From an uncultured Bacillus sp. (GTDB lineage: Bacteria; Bacillota; Bacilli; Bacillales_B; DSM-18226), in assembly GCF_946478885.1 (NCBI RefSeq), contig NZ_CAMLDX010000006.1, positions 1 to 64,000 of the forward strand: a stretch of 64,000 nucleotides of DNA. The letters run 5' to 3'. Below the pieces are notes generated by a model. The model searched no databases. It was not told the origin of the DNA and saw only the letters and a program-made list of their open reading frames with translations. Within the stretch, counting starts at the first letter, position 1. Each line of letters starts with the position of its first letter. The position numbers and the translations under genes were made by a program. This document shows positions 46,212-55,591 of the stretch, piece by piece.

Positions 46212-47045
46212 TTACCAAGGAACATTCGGATTGATATTGTAAACTTCACTTAAAACAGCAAGCGCTTCATTCAGCTCTTTCGTATGCTCTCCATTTCTTC
46301 CGTTCATCTTCATCTGGCAGCTAGTCTCAGGAAGGGATAAATCAAGTTTTTCTAAAACCGATAGTAACATCTCCTCCCATTTTGTCTTTAAAACATTTTC
46401 TTCATCGATTAAGCCAAAGGAATGAATCTGTTCAGCAAAGCTTCCGCAGGAAAATACATCCTTAAAATCTTGCAATACTTTATTCAGCGCTTCATTCATT
46501 CGGACTTTTGTCTCCTCAGTAGAACTGAACAGTTGAACAAACCAGGTCTTCCAATGCATCAAATGATAAAATAGTTCTGTATCCACTTTAATCGCTGCAT
46601 TTGCCAGAGGCTTATAAGAACTTTGTTTTAACGATTGAATTTTTACTTTTTTCGCCAAAGAATACAAATAATTTCGTACAACCGCGTATGCCCAGTCATA
46701 ATCCGGATCTTCCATATAAAAACCAGGACCGTTTACCCGTTCTACTAATATACAATTTTTCCGAACGTTTGCAGGACGAGCATGGGCTAAATCATCTGCC
46801 TTCCCTGCACCTAGATCCTCAAGAAGTTGATAATACATGGCTGCATGTCCCATCGTATCTTGACTAATAGAGGAAAAGGCAACATCCTCTTCAATATGGG
46901 GTGCAAGTCCAAGCCATTCAGAGCCGCGGTATGCATATAAAAATTCATCATCAGCAAGCTGAAATAATAATTCTATTAATGCTACTTTTTTTTCTGGGCT
47001 CTCTATCACTACCTGATTACCCGTTTTTATAACCGCTTCACTCAT
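46212..47045 (-). CDS. paaC: Phenylacetyl-CoA epoxidase subunit PaaC
   Basis: This 277-residue ferritin-like structural subunit pairs with PaaA to give the active epoxidase core. It shows ALIELLFQLADDEFLYAYRGSEWLGLAP, EEDVAFSSISQDTMGHAAMYYQLLEDLG and ELFYHLMHWKTW in parts. Metal ligands are incomplete, as normal for PaaC. The ATG at 47045 overlaps the paaB stop (ATGA), with GGGGGGAG in front. Confidence 0.93.
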   Translation of the reverse strand: MSEAVIKTGNQVVIESPEKKVALIELLFQLADDEFLYAYRGSEWLGLAPHIEEDVAFSSISQDTMGHAAMYYQLLEDLGAGKADDLAHARPANVRKNCILVERVNGPGFYMEDPDYDWAYAVVRNYLYSLAKKVKIQSLKQSSYKPLANAAIKVDTELFYHLMHWKTWFVQLFSSTEETKVRMNEALNKVLQDFKDVFSCGSFAEQIHSFGLIDEENVLKTKWEEMLLSVLEKLDLSLPETSCQMKMNGRNGEHTKELNEALAVLSEVYNINPNVPW

Positions 47046-47389
47046 TTGTTTGTCTCCCCCCATGAAATGATCTCTTTTTCATCAAACATTTTTTGCTCAT
47101 AGGCACGCCAGGTTTTCTTTAAGTAGCCGTATCCTTTTGTTGTTCGATAATCTTTGTTATCTAAACGCTTAAGAGATTGTCTTTCTTCCTCAATTGTTTT
47201 CCTAATATTCCTTCTATTTACTATCCAAATATCCGCTACTGGCTCCCGGCGCATAAAGTTTTCCTGTGCCATAATAAGGGCGATTTCTTCATTTGGTGCA
47301 AGGAGACTGAATTGATGCTGCAGTGCAGCGGTTGGTGTTCTTCGACTGAATACTTCAAATTCCTGATAAAATTCTTTTTGGCTTCCCAT
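47042..47389 (-). CDS. paaB: Phenylacetyl-CoA epoxidase subunit PaaB
   Basis: This 115-residue subunit bridges PaaA-PaaC dimers. The family pattern is YQEFEVFSRRTPTAALQHQFSLLAPN in form (FEVFSRRT), followed by ALIMAQENFMRREPVADIWIV. It is a complete length for PaaB. AAAGGAG precedes the ATG. It sits 26 bp after paaA and is coupled to paaC. Confidence 0.93.
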   Translation of the reverse strand: MGSQKEFYQEFEVFSRRTPTAALQHQFSLLAPNEEIALIMAQENFMRREPVADIWIVNRRNIRKTIEEERQSLKRLDNKDYRTTKGYGYLKKTWRAYEQKMFDEKEIISWGETNK

Positions 47390-47415
47390 CGTTTTACATT
47401 CTCCTTTCTCTTCGC

Positions 47416-48375
47416 TTACATATTCGCAGCCAGTGCTTCACGTACCCATGCATTTTTCATATAAGAGGTATGGCGCAATTTTAATCTTTCCTGAGAGCAA
47501 GGTCCCTTATTAGCAATAATCTTCTTAAACTCATTCCAATCTGGCTGCTGGTAGACCCATAATTGCTTTGTTTGATCATAGTGAAGAGTCGGGTCAGGTA
47601 TCGTTAATCCGAGAGATTGTATGCGAGGAATATACTTCGTAAAATATAATTGTCTTAATTCTTCATTTGTTCTAGGGCGTATCTTATATTTGATTGTAAC
47701 GTCCTGTTTCGAGGAGCCGGTTGTCTCGCTGCTGGCCGGTCCGAAGAACATTAGCAGTGCAGGCCACCAGCGGTTCAAGGCATCCTGAATCATTGCTTTT
47801 TGTTCCTTTATTCCTTCCGTTAGTGCAAGAATAATCGCTTCTCCATGCTGTGCATGAAACACTTCTTCCGCGCAAATCCGCTGTAATGCTCTGCCGTAGG
47901 GCCCATAAGAGGTGCCAAGCATATTCGATTGTGTAATAATCGCTGCACCATCAACAAGCCAGCCGATTAATCCGGCATCCCCCCATGATTTCGTTGCCAT
48001 ATGGAAAACATTGTGAAATTTTAAATCACCGTTGAACAAATCCTCCATTAAATCGCTGCGGTTTTTTCCATAGGGCTTTAAGAGATCCTCTGCAACACGC
48101 AATAATAATTGTCCATGTCCCATCTCATCTTGAACTTTAGCCATAATGCCAAGCTTGCGGTACAGTGAAGGGGCTTTGGGAACCCACTCTTTTTCCGGGA
48201 ACGCTCCCATGATTTCACTGATACCATGCATCGAAATTAATTTAATTAATGCATCTCGATATTCATCAGGCATCCAGTCATCTGCTTCAATTTTTTCTCC
48301 TGCTTCAATTCGTTCCATAAATACCGCTAATTTCTCTTCTTCTTTTTTTTCCACTGGATGGTTATGATTAATCAT
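47416..48375 (-). CDS. paaA: Phenylacetyl-CoA epoxidase catalytic subunit PaaA
   Basis: This 319-residue di-iron subunit epoxidises the ring of phenylacetyl-CoA. Visible parts are ISMHGISEIMGAFPEKEW, QDEMGHGQLLLRVAEDL (first Glu-x2-His metal ligands) and CAEEVFHAQHGEAIILALTEG (second pair EE-x2-H). The ATG at 48375 has GAGGAGG six bases before it. It is the first gene of the operon, and its promoter carries an inverted repeat that may be the PaaX operator. Confidence 0.95.
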   Translation of the reverse strand: MINHNHPVEKKEEEKLAVFMERIEAGEKIEADDWMPDEYRDALIKLISMHGISEIMGAFPEKEWVPKAPSLYRKLGIMAKVQDEMGHGQLLLRVAEDLLKPYGKNRSDLMEDLFNGDLKFHNVFHMATKSWGDAGLIGWLVDGAAIITQSNMLGTSYGPYGRALQRICAEEVFHAQHGEAIILALTEGIKEQKAMIQDALNRWWPALLMFFGPASSETTGSSKQDVTIKYKIRPRTNEELRQLYFTKYIPRIQSLGLTIPDPTLHYDQTKQLWVYQQPDWNEFKKIIANKGPCSQERLKLRHTSYMKNAWVREALAANM

Positions 48376-48404
48376 TTGCAACCTCCTCAAAGATCAAGAA
48401 TTTT

Positions 48405-48445
48405 ATATAACACTTTTATAACGTAATTATAATTTATTGTTATAC
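48405..48445. promoter_or_regulatory. Putative PaaX operator at the paaA promoter
   Basis: ATATAAC (48405-48411) and GTTATAC (48439-48445) are inverted with a 27-bp gap. The E. coli PaaX site is TGATTC with a gap of about 27 and GAATCA, so the spacing agrees although the half-sites differ. It overlaps the -10 element. Confidence 0.6.
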
Positions 48446-48454
48446 AAAATTCAA
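48426..48454 (-). promoter_or_regulatory. SigA-type promoter of the paaA operon
   Basis: On the minus strand TTGAAT (48454-48449), a 17-bp spacer and TATAAT (48431-48426) lie about 50 bp before the paaA start. Confidence 0.7.
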
Positions 48455-48546
48455 TTATTTTCTGAATATTTTTTATTTTTAATAAATAATAGGAGCATTA
48501 TGAATATTTCATCATTCCCTGTACTTTCATGCCAAGGAACAAAGAA

Positions 48547-48585
48547 ATATAACACTTTTTTCCAAAGCTATAATAGTTGTTATAT
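48547..48585. promoter_or_regulatory. Second ATATAAC inverted repeat upstream of paaA
   Basis: ATATAAC (48547-48553) and GTTATAT (48579-48585) with a 25-bp gap; ATATAACA/TGTTATAT pair over eight bases. It is about 140 bp upstream of the first repeat and could be an auxiliary operator. The rest of the 410-bp gap to paaK shows nothing else. Confidence 0.5.
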
Positions 48586-48786
48586 TCGTCCCCTTCGATG
48601 ATTAGATATTTTCCCCCAAAAAAAGGATGGTGCGATAGGGAAGCATATATCCCTTCCTAGCATACACCAGCCCAAAAAGCTGATAGCATGTTACTTCGAG
48701 AATAATCAATTATAAGAGAGTCATAAAATAGGAGATTTATTTACTGTTTATTCTGAATATTCAAATATTATAATACGTTATATCAT

Positions 48787-50112
48787 TTAAATAAGTTGCG
48801 TTTCCTGTCTCCGGTCTACAACCCTGATCGCTTTTCCTTCAGATCTTGGAATACTCTTTGGGGCAAAAACATGAACATTCATACTCACCAGACAATGATT
48901 CTTCATGGAATGCTGTACCATTTTTTTTATTTCTGTAATAGATACATGCTTCATATTGCCATTAATTTGTCGATAGATCTGGTCACATACTTCAACATGA
49001 AGTTCCACGATGTCTAGATTTCCTTTTCGTTTTAAGTGTACCTGATAGTGAGGAGCTAGCTCTTCGATTTGGATTAGGTAATGCTCAATTTCCGACGGGA
49101 ATACGTTTACACCACGTACAATCAGCATATCGTCAATCCGCCCCTTTACACGGGACATTCTTACAGTGGTTCTCCCGCACTTGCAAATGTCTCTTGTAAT
49201 AGAAGCAATGTCGCCTGTACAGTATCGAATAACTGGAAAGGCCTCTTTTGTTAGGCTTGTGAATACTAATTCTCCTTCTTCCCCTTCTGGGACCAACTCC
49301 AAGGTATCCGGGTTAATCACTTCAATAATAAAATGATCCTCAGCCACATGTAATCCATCCTGTGCTTCGTGACATTCCATGGCTACACCAGGTCCCATGA
49401 CTTCACTTAATCCATAAATATCACATGCTTTAATATCCAAGGATTCTTCCAATACCTTTCTCATTTCCTCTGACCATGGCTCGGCGCCGAAAATACCATA
49501 TTTTAATGCGTTATTTCGAGGGTCAATTCCCCGAGTTTTCATTTCCTCAGCGATTTTTAACACATATGACGGTGTACCGGCAATTACTGTCGGATGAAAA
49601 TCTTCAATGACTGTAATTTGCCGGTCTGTATTTCCTCCAGAGATAGGAACAGTTGCCATTCCAAGAGCCTCAGCACCATAATGGAGCCCTAATCCGCCGG
49701 TAAATAATCCATATCCATATGCATTATGAAAGATTCCATCCGGCTCTCCACCTGCAATCGAAATGGCTCTAGCAACAATTTGAGACCAATTTTTAATGTC
49801 GTTCTGGGTATAGGCAACAACTGTCGGCTTACCGCTTGTCCCGGATGAAGCATGAATACGGTTTATTTCTTTCATCTTTACTGCAAATAATCCATACGGA
49901 TAATGATCCCGCAAATCTTTTTTCTTTGTAAAGGGAAGCTTTTTCACATCTTCAATTGATTGAATTTTTTCCGGAGTAATATTAAACTCTTTGAGCTTGT
50001 TTTGATAAAACGGAACATTATAATATACTCTTTCAACCGTTTTCTGAAGACGGCTTAATTGAAGCGTTTCCATTTCCTTGCGTGAATAAATTTCCTCACT
50101 ATGAATGATCAT
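48787..50112 (-). CDS. paaK: Phenylacetate-CoA ligase PaaK
   Basis: This 441-residue AMP-forming ligase activates phenylacetate with CoA and ATP, the first step of the pathway. It shows the P-loop SSGTSGKPTVVAYT near residue 90, YGIFGAEPWSEEMR, IYGLSEVMGPGVAMEC, and the C-terminal RGVNVFPSEIE. The length is normal. It is separated from paaA by about 400 bp with its own inverted repeat in front, so it is probably a separate transcript in the same regulon. Confidence 0.95.
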   Translation of the reverse strand: MIIHSEEIYSRKEMETLQLSRLQKTVERVYYNVPFYQNKLKEFNITPEKIQSIEDVKKLPFTKKKDLRDHYPYGLFAVKMKEINRIHASSGTSGKPTVVAYTQNDIKNWSQIVARAISIAGGEPDGIFHNAYGYGLFTGGLGLHYGAEALGMATVPISGGNTDRQITVIEDFHPTVIAGTPSYVLKIAEEMKTRGIDPRNNALKYGIFGAEPWSEEMRKVLEESLDIKACDIYGLSEVMGPGVAMECHEAQDGLHVAEDHFIIEVINPDTLELVPEGEEGELVFTSLTKEAFPVIRYCTGDIASITRDICKCGRTTVRMSRVKGRIDDMLIVRGVNVFPSEIEHYLIQIEELAPHYQVHLKRKGNLDIVELHVEVCDQIYRQINGNMKHVSITEIKKMVQHSMKNHCLVSMNVHVFAPKSIPRSEGKAIRVVDRRQETQLI

Positions 50113-50164
50113 GCCTTCCGCTCCCTCTTTTATTTTTTCTATTTCTTTCTATTTATCCAAATTC

Positions 50165-50205
50165 ATATAACAGATATCTATAAATAATAAAAATTTCCGT
50201 TATAT
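50165..50205. promoter_or_regulatory. Putative PaaX operator before paaK
   Basis: ATATAAC (50165-50171) and GTTATAT (50199-50205) with the same 27-bp gap as at paaA, 53 bp before the paaK start. It is the third copy of this arrangement and supports a shared regulator. Confidence 0.6.
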
Positions 50206-50450
50206 CTTGGATATTTATAAATTATCACACAAAAGAAGTATTGTAAATATATTATGAATTTTCAGATAATTATACAGATTGCACATATTGTTTTATTCAT
50301 ATAGAATTTTTCTATCAAAAATGAATAGAAATCAATGTTTCCATTATAAACAAACCATTTATCATATAACTTATTTTTACTTTTTTGTTTTTAGAAATGG
50401 ATTTTACTCGTTTCCATTTTACTTTAAGAAACAGCTCTTCATAGCTTAAC

Positions 50451-50493
50451 AAAAAAAACAGCTTATATAGTTGTGACACATCTATACAAGCTG
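50451..50493 (-). terminator. Terminator after the radical SAM/SPASM gene
   Basis: CAGCTTGTATAG pairs with CTATATAAGCTG (one mismatch) on the minus strand, followed by eight T. It lies about 30 bp after the stop. Confidence 0.8.
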
Positions 50494-50524
50494 CCTTTCC
50501 CCGCTCATCTAACATTTATTATAT

Positions 50525-51658
50525 TTATTTCTTCCTTAATGCCTCCGGAATATAGACACAGAATGGTTCACTCTCTATATAATCTCCTGTAACGGCATAG
50601 GTTCTTGAACGAGAGCCACCGCAAATTTTATTATATTCGCACACACCGCATTTTCCTTTATACTTATCAGGCTGACGAAGCTCTTTAAACACCTTTGCTT
50701 CACGATAGATCTCAGATAACGGCTGCTCTCTAATATTTCCCGCCTTAATCGGCAGCAGACCGCTTGGCAGGACATCTCCTACATGGGAAATAAACGCAAA
50801 CCCATTTCCGTCATTGACCCCTTTTGGTGCCCGCTTTAAACCATCCTTCATCGATGCAAAATCCGTTGTAATCGTATCTTCATAATGAATTTCGCCCTTT
50901 TCAATTAAATGATCCCGCACTTTTTCCTGCAGCACAACTCGTCGATAATGCTGTGCTGCGGTCGTTTTGATATCATACGGCGCTGTCTTACTCAGTTGAT
51001 ATAGCCAGCGGAATACCTTTTCATGCTCCGCTGGGGAAATACAGGCATCTAATTGCCCTCTTCCTGTAGGAACAAGCAGAAAGATATACCACATCACAAC
51101 TTTCATTTCAGCAACTAATTGAGCCATTTCCTCCAAATAGTCATAATTATAACGCGAAATCACAGTATTAATTTGCAGTGGCATATCCAGCTCATTTAAG
51201 TACTTTATTTTCTCAATCGTTAAATCAAATGATCCCGGGGTACCGCGAAATTTATCATGTATTTCCGCCCTTGGCGCATCCAAGCTGAACCCCCATCGTG
51301 ACAGACCTACTTCTTTTGCGCGTTGCATCTTCTCCTTCGTAACATTAGAAGTTGCGCTAGGCGTCATAGAAACACGCATCCCTTTTTTCACCGCATATTC
51401 TGCCAATTCAAAAAGGTCTTCGCGCATCATGCAATCCCCGCCTGTAAAAACAAGCATCGGATTATCCATTTCATATATCTCATCTATGAGTTTTATTCCT
51501 TCTTCATGAGTTAATTCATTTGGATCCGGTGTAAGCTGGGCATCTGCCCGGCAATGCACACACTTCAATTGACATGCCCTTGTCACTTCCCAAATGACGA
51601 TAAATGGATTTTTGTTATAATCGATCACCTTTCCATGTGGATGACCTCCATGTTGCAT
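50525..51658 (-). CDS. Radical SAM/SPASM protein (TIGR04053/AhbD-like)
   Basis: This 377-residue protein has a radical SAM core with CQLKCVHC near residue 29 and the S-adenosylmethionine-binding FTGGDCMM. A C-terminal SPASM region follows (CGVCEYNKICGG, then CVYIPEAL). It looks like the TIGR04053 subgroup, related to haem-biosynthesis enzymes NirJ/AhbD and to peptide-modifying enzymes. No precursor peptide gene was seen beside it. The substrate is unknown. Its ATG is at 51658, with a gap of about 260 bp to the divergent glycosyltransferase. Confidence 0.83.
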   Translation of the reverse strand: MQHGGHPHGKVIDYNKNPFIVIWEVTRACQLKCVHCRADAQLTPDPNELTHEEGIKLIDEIYEMDNPMLVFTGGDCMMREDLFELAEYAVKKGMRVSMTPSATSNVTKEKMQRAKEVGLSRWGFSLDAPRAEIHDKFRGTPGSFDLTIEKIKYLNELDMPLQINTVISRYNYDYLEEMAQLVAEMKVVMWYIFLLVPTGRGQLDACISPAEHEKVFRWLYQLSKTAPYDIKTTAAQHYRRVVLQEKVRDHLIEKGEIHYEDTITTDFASMKDGLKRAPKGVNDGNGFAFISHVGDVLPSGLLPIKAGNIREQPLSEIYREAKVFKELRQPDKYKGKCGVCEYNKICGGSRSRTYAVTGDYIESEPFCVYIPEALRKK

Positions 51659-51922
51659 ACTTTATCACCAGATTTCATATATTTTTTAATCTTTCCCGGA
51701 TAAGCTCCCTGCTAGTATTAGTATAAAGGTTAATGTGCCACTACAACTGCGAGATTTGTCACAATAATAGTAACAATATTCACATTCCTGTTTAACTCCA
51801 AAAATTGCAAAAAATTAAAATCTGTACAAATTATTTACAACCTTTTTACATTGTATCAAGAAACTAATTAACTTCCCCTAATACAATAGAAGTGATTGGA
51901 GAACCTAGGAGGGAGAAGAAAA

Positions 51923-53059
51923 ATGAAAATAGCAATTTTTACCGATACCTTTTATCCGGACATCAATGGTGTTGCCCATACACTGAAACGGTTGACCGAT
52001 TACTTCCAAAAGCATAACACTTCCTATAAAGTCTTTGCTCCTAAATCGACAAACAACGAATATATTTCGGAGAATATCCATCGTTTTGAAAGCTTGTCCT
52101 TTTTCTTATATCCTGAATGCAGGCTGGCTCTTCCAAAGCCGCACCAAATCAAAAAAGAGCTGTTGGCATTCTCTCCAGATTTAATTCATGTCGCAACACC
52201 ATTTAACATGGGACTTTGCGGTATCTATTACGCCAAGAAATTGAATATTCCTCTTGTTGGTTCCTTCCATACCGATTTTGAACAATATTTATCCTATTAT
52301 GACCTTCCGTTTCTATCTAAGCTCTGCTGGAGATACATGAATTGGTTTCATCAATCCTTTGAAAAGAACTTTGTTCCTTCATTGGATACTCTTGAAAAAC
52401 TAAGCCGGCAAGATTTCAAAAATCTGGAGATTTGGCCCCGCGGAGTTGATTGCCAACATTTCCATCCACATTACTCTCCGGAGCCTGTTCGGCAAAAATT
52501 TCAGATTTCAAAAAGGTTTCTGCTCACATATGTCGGTCGGCTGGCACCAGAAAAAGATCTAGACACACTGATGTCTGCAGCAAAAAACATTCCGGAAGAG
52601 ATCAATGAGCAAATACAATGGATTGTTGCTGGTGACGGACCATTACGAGAAAAGCTAGAACAGCATGCACCGGCTAATATGACCTTCACCGGGTATTTAA
52701 ACGGGAAGGAACTAGCAGAAATTTATAGTGCATCAGACTTATTCGTCTTTCCTTCCCCCACTGAAACATTTGGGAATGTAGTATTAGAGGCATTAGCAAG
52801 CGGGACACCGGTTATCGGTTCCAATTCAGGAGGTGTCAAAAATATCCTTTCCCAGGGGATCACCGGGATATTGTGTGAACCTAGAGATACAGCTGGATTT
52901 GTTCAAGCTATTTGCCGCCTTTTAACCCGCGATAGTGAAAGATGGCAAATGGGAATGGAAGGAAGAAAGTATGCATTATCACAAAGATGGGATCGAATTT
53001 TTGATCATCTCATTAGGCAATATGACGCAGTAATACGCGAAAGAAAGAAATATGCTTGA
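51923..53059 (+). CDS. Glycosyltransferase family 4 protein
   Basis: This 378-residue GT-B enzyme begins MKIAIFTDTFYPDINGVAHTL and shows HVATPFNMGLCGIYYAK, SFHTDFEQYL, and in the C-terminal half the nucleotide-sugar site FPSPTETFGNVVLEALASGTPVI. It resembles glycolipid or teichuronic-type glucosyltransferases (mannosyl/glucosyl diacylglycerol group). AGGAGGGAG precedes the ATG at 51923. The acceptor is not known. The following 530 bp to 53592 hold no convincing gene. Confidence 0.87.
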   Translation: MKIAIFTDTFYPDINGVAHTLKRLTDYFQKHNTSYKVFAPKSTNNEYISENIHRFESLSFFLYPECRLALPKPHQIKKELLAFSPDLIHVATPFNMGLCGIYYAKKLNIPLVGSFHTDFEQYLSYYDLPFLSKLCWRYMNWFHQSFEKNFVPSLDTLEKLSRQDFKNLEIWPRGVDCQHFHPHYSPEPVRQKFQISKRFLLTYVGRLAPEKDLDTLMSAAKNIPEEINEQIQWIVAGDGPLREKLEQHAPANMTFTGYLNGKELAEIYSASDLFVFPSPTETFGNVVLEALASGTPVIGSNSGGVKNILSQGITGILCEPRDTAGFVQAICRLLTRDSERWQMGMEGRKYALSQRWDRIFDHLIRQYDAVIRERKKYA

Positions 53060-53592
53060 CCATTTATCTCACCCTTCTTAGTATTTGATTTCTTTTTTTG
53101 CATATAACCGGACAGTCTCTTCATGCGGCTGTCAGTTGACTTCAATACTTGCATGAAACCAAGTTAAGGATGGAAGCATTCTGATTTTGAAACTTTTTCT
53201 CTTTGTATGGACGATAGTGCCGAAATTGGCATGATATGTGATCAAAAAAGAAGAAGGAAGGAACGATTAGAAGTACTGTCCCTAGGAGCGTATAAGGAGA
53301 AGCTAATTCAGATATATCCCAGAAATTTTGCGTATAACGGGTTGAAGAAGCAACATGGCATGCCAAGAAAAAGGAATTATACACATATAAAGGTCTTTAC
53401 AAATGATAAATATTCTCACTTGAATTTATTATTCATCAAAGTAATATAGTTATACCCTATACTTGCATTTTGTCTATTCTTATCTTCAGCAATCCAGTAT
53501 CCATTTTTGAAAAATTATGTTACATATTGAGCATTCTTGTCGAAAAGAGACGGCCCTTTTTTTTCGGGAGCCTCTGTAAAAAGCGGTTGCTT

Positions 53593-53931
53593 TTAGTAAG
53601 AATAATGCCTTAATCTATTCTTTTCCATAAAAAGCTTTTTACTTAAAAACTTACGCTTTTGTTCTAATTTTGAAAACATTTCGCTTAATGCGGGATTTTT
53701 CGGATCCTGATATAACTGGCGGTATAAATCAATAATATCTGTATTACACGCACGATATTCTTTTGTAAGTTTTTCAATCGTTGTTGTAATTTCCTTTTTA
53801 CTATTCCCCTTAGGTGCGTCTTTCAGTTTTTCTATGATTTGCTGCTGCCACGACTTATCGTTTAAAGATCCTGCAAGAAGATATAAATCCAAATAATCAT
53901 TTACCTCCAAGAAGGCCTCATCCATACTCAT
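53593..53931 (-). CDS. Small coiled-coil protein of unknown function
   Basis: This 112-residue protein is rich in Lys, Glu and Leu and mostly helical (DDKSWQQQIIEKLKD-type, KLTKEYRACNTDIIDLYRQLY, SKLEQKRKFLSKKLFMEK). I do not recognise it. AGGGG lies before two close starts, TTG 53934 and ATG 53931; the ATG is taken. There is no signal peptide. The AT-rich 690 bp upstream contain no recognised element apart from the approach to the glutamate synthase remnant. Confidence 0.6.
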   Translation of the reverse strand: MSMDEAFLEVNDYLDLYLLAGSLNDKSWQQQIIEKLKDAPKGNSKKEITTTIEKLTKEYRACNTDIIDLYRQLYQDPKNPALSEMFSKLEQKRKFLSKKLFMEKNRLRHYSY

Positions 53932-54625
53932 CAAAAAGAATCCCCTTTCATTTATTATATACTTTCATTTAAGAAGAGATCTTTTAATAATTTGAAAAAA
54001 ACTCTTCTTATTGAGCAGGCAGACTGTAACAAAATACTAAAAAGCAAAGCTCATCAAATTAACATATTGAGGTAACTTAGAAAGCGTTTTTACGCTGTAT
54101 ATATTAGCTTTTTTATTATCCTAATAGAAAATGCTACTGGTTGTCAATGAATTAGACTCTATTTTTGAATTTTTTTTGAACTTTATTAAACTTTCTCAAC
54201 TAATATTACATTCATCCTATATTTATAATGTTTCTAGAGAACGATTAGCATTATAATAAAAAGAATTGACTCTTTTTTCTAATCTTTTTTAGTTATTAGT
54301 TTTAATTGATCGTTCTGTTTTTGCGAATTATTTGATCGAATCCATACTATCGTATGCCCAGATTCGTCCATCCTAATATAATAATCTGTAACAATCCCTT
54401 TTATTTCTTACAACCCCAATGAAATCCCTAAGAAAACCTCCTTGAATTACTTCATATTTATAAGGAAAAACAATCACTTTTTCATCAAAAAGTATTATTC
54501 TGTTTTTAAATTAATCTATTTTATAGATTAATTTCACCTAAATAATATATTATATATTTCAATTGCTGATTTTAAAATAACAAATACGGATGAAATTCAA
54601 AAAAATATGAAGCGGGGAGATATAT

Positions 54626-54922
54626 TTGATTGATCAGTATTTTCCAAAAGCGCAAGATCTCTACCGCCCTGAGTTTGAACATGATGCATGTGGAATCGGA
54701 TTATACGCACCTGAACAGCCCTTATTAACTTAATTTGGTGTGACCTCATACTATTCGAAAATTGCGACCAATCATCAATATCAAACGAATGTTGAAGGTG
54801 TATTTGCGGCAGGTGATGCAAGAAGAGGGCAAAGCCTGATTGTTTGGGCCATTAAAGAAGGTCGTGCCGTCGCCCGTGAAGCAGATCGCTATTTGATGGG
54901 AAGCTCCGTACTACCTGTGTAA
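54626..54922 (+). pseudogene. Deletion remnant of glutamate synthase (large-subunit start fused to small-subunit end)
   Basis: The first 35 codons read LIDQYFPKAQDLYRPEFEHD then ACGIGLYAPEQ, the N-terminus of the glutamate synthase large subunit, including the Cys of the amidotransferase domain (HDACGIG). They start at TTG with GGGGAG six bases upstream. After one in-frame TAA (54731) the same frame continues with [17 protein letters not shown] and [20 protein letters not shown], the C-terminal FAD-binding part of the small subunit. Roughly six kilobases of a typical two-gene operon must have been lost between about 54700 and 54760. The remnant cannot make glutamate synthase. Confidence 0.88.
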
Positions 54923-55173
54923 CATGCTCCAAATAAATACGGCTGATCCTTAATTGGGTCAGTCTTTTGTTTATTCCTAAATATTAGATAGAATTCGACT
55001 GCACATGATGAAATTAGCTGCCCCTCCATGTTGAAGCTGCGCCCTTTTGCAGCAAAATTGATGATTATTGTTGATAAATATCTCCTTTTTATTGCAGGAA
55101 AAACACCTTCTTTTCGTTAAATTAATAGAAAGGATAAAGCTTGTCTAAAATAATTGGAAGGTGGTCGTTGCTA

Positions 55174-55356
55174 ATGAGTTCAGAGATATCTTTACACCAA
55201 ATCGCCGAAAGCGTTACGAGGTCTGTGCTAAATGCCTCTGATAAAGATTTAGAAGGTTTTCAAAGAATTATTGAAGAAACGATCAAAGTCAGGGAAGGCC
55301 ATAGAAACTTACAAAAAATGGTCAAAAATTATTCCAATTCCATTATTCAGCGTTAA
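55174..55356 (+). CDS. Small hypothetical protein
   Basis: This 60-residue, helix-rich protein (SLHQIAESVTRSVLNASDKDLEGFQRI in part) has no membrane segment or known motif. GGAAGGTGG precedes the ATG at 55174, giving a well-formed start. It lies downstream of the glutamate synthase remnant and upstream of a palindromic repeat. I cannot assign a function. Confidence 0.5.
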   Translation: MSSEISLHQIAESVTRSVLNASDKDLEGFQRIIEETIKVREGHRNLQKMVKNYSNSIIQR

Positions 55357-55381
55357 TGCTTCATAAGGTGTTCTTCCACAG

Positions 55382-55465
55382 GGTGTCAAGCAACACAATT
55401 AATCTAGATCCAGTGGTGATTTATGCACAGTGATCCTAGATACTATTTTTGTGGCGCCTGACACC
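55382..55465. repeat. Dispersed palindromic repeat, copy 6
   Basis: The inner arms are GGTGTCAAGCAACAC (from 55382) and GTGGCGCCTGACACC (to 55465). The centre has GATCCAGTGGTGATTTATGCA. The outer arms are degenerate. It starts 25 bp after the stop of the small upstream gene, with both neighbours on the plus strand. Confidence 0.75.
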
Positions 55466-55591
55466 TTTGCTGTTGGGATCAATCCTTTCGATTAGCCTGC
55501 TGGGACAAACAGGCATTCCTTTCATAAATGTTGTATCATAAACATAAGAAGCCGAATTATGTCGGATCATCTTTGGTTTGGAGGAGTATAT

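Noticed and set aside
53207..53449. Open frame of 80 codons after the glycosyltransferase gene
   Set aside because: No convincing ribosome binding site, no recognisable family, and an antisense frame of similar length exists over the same bases. Left out as unsupported.
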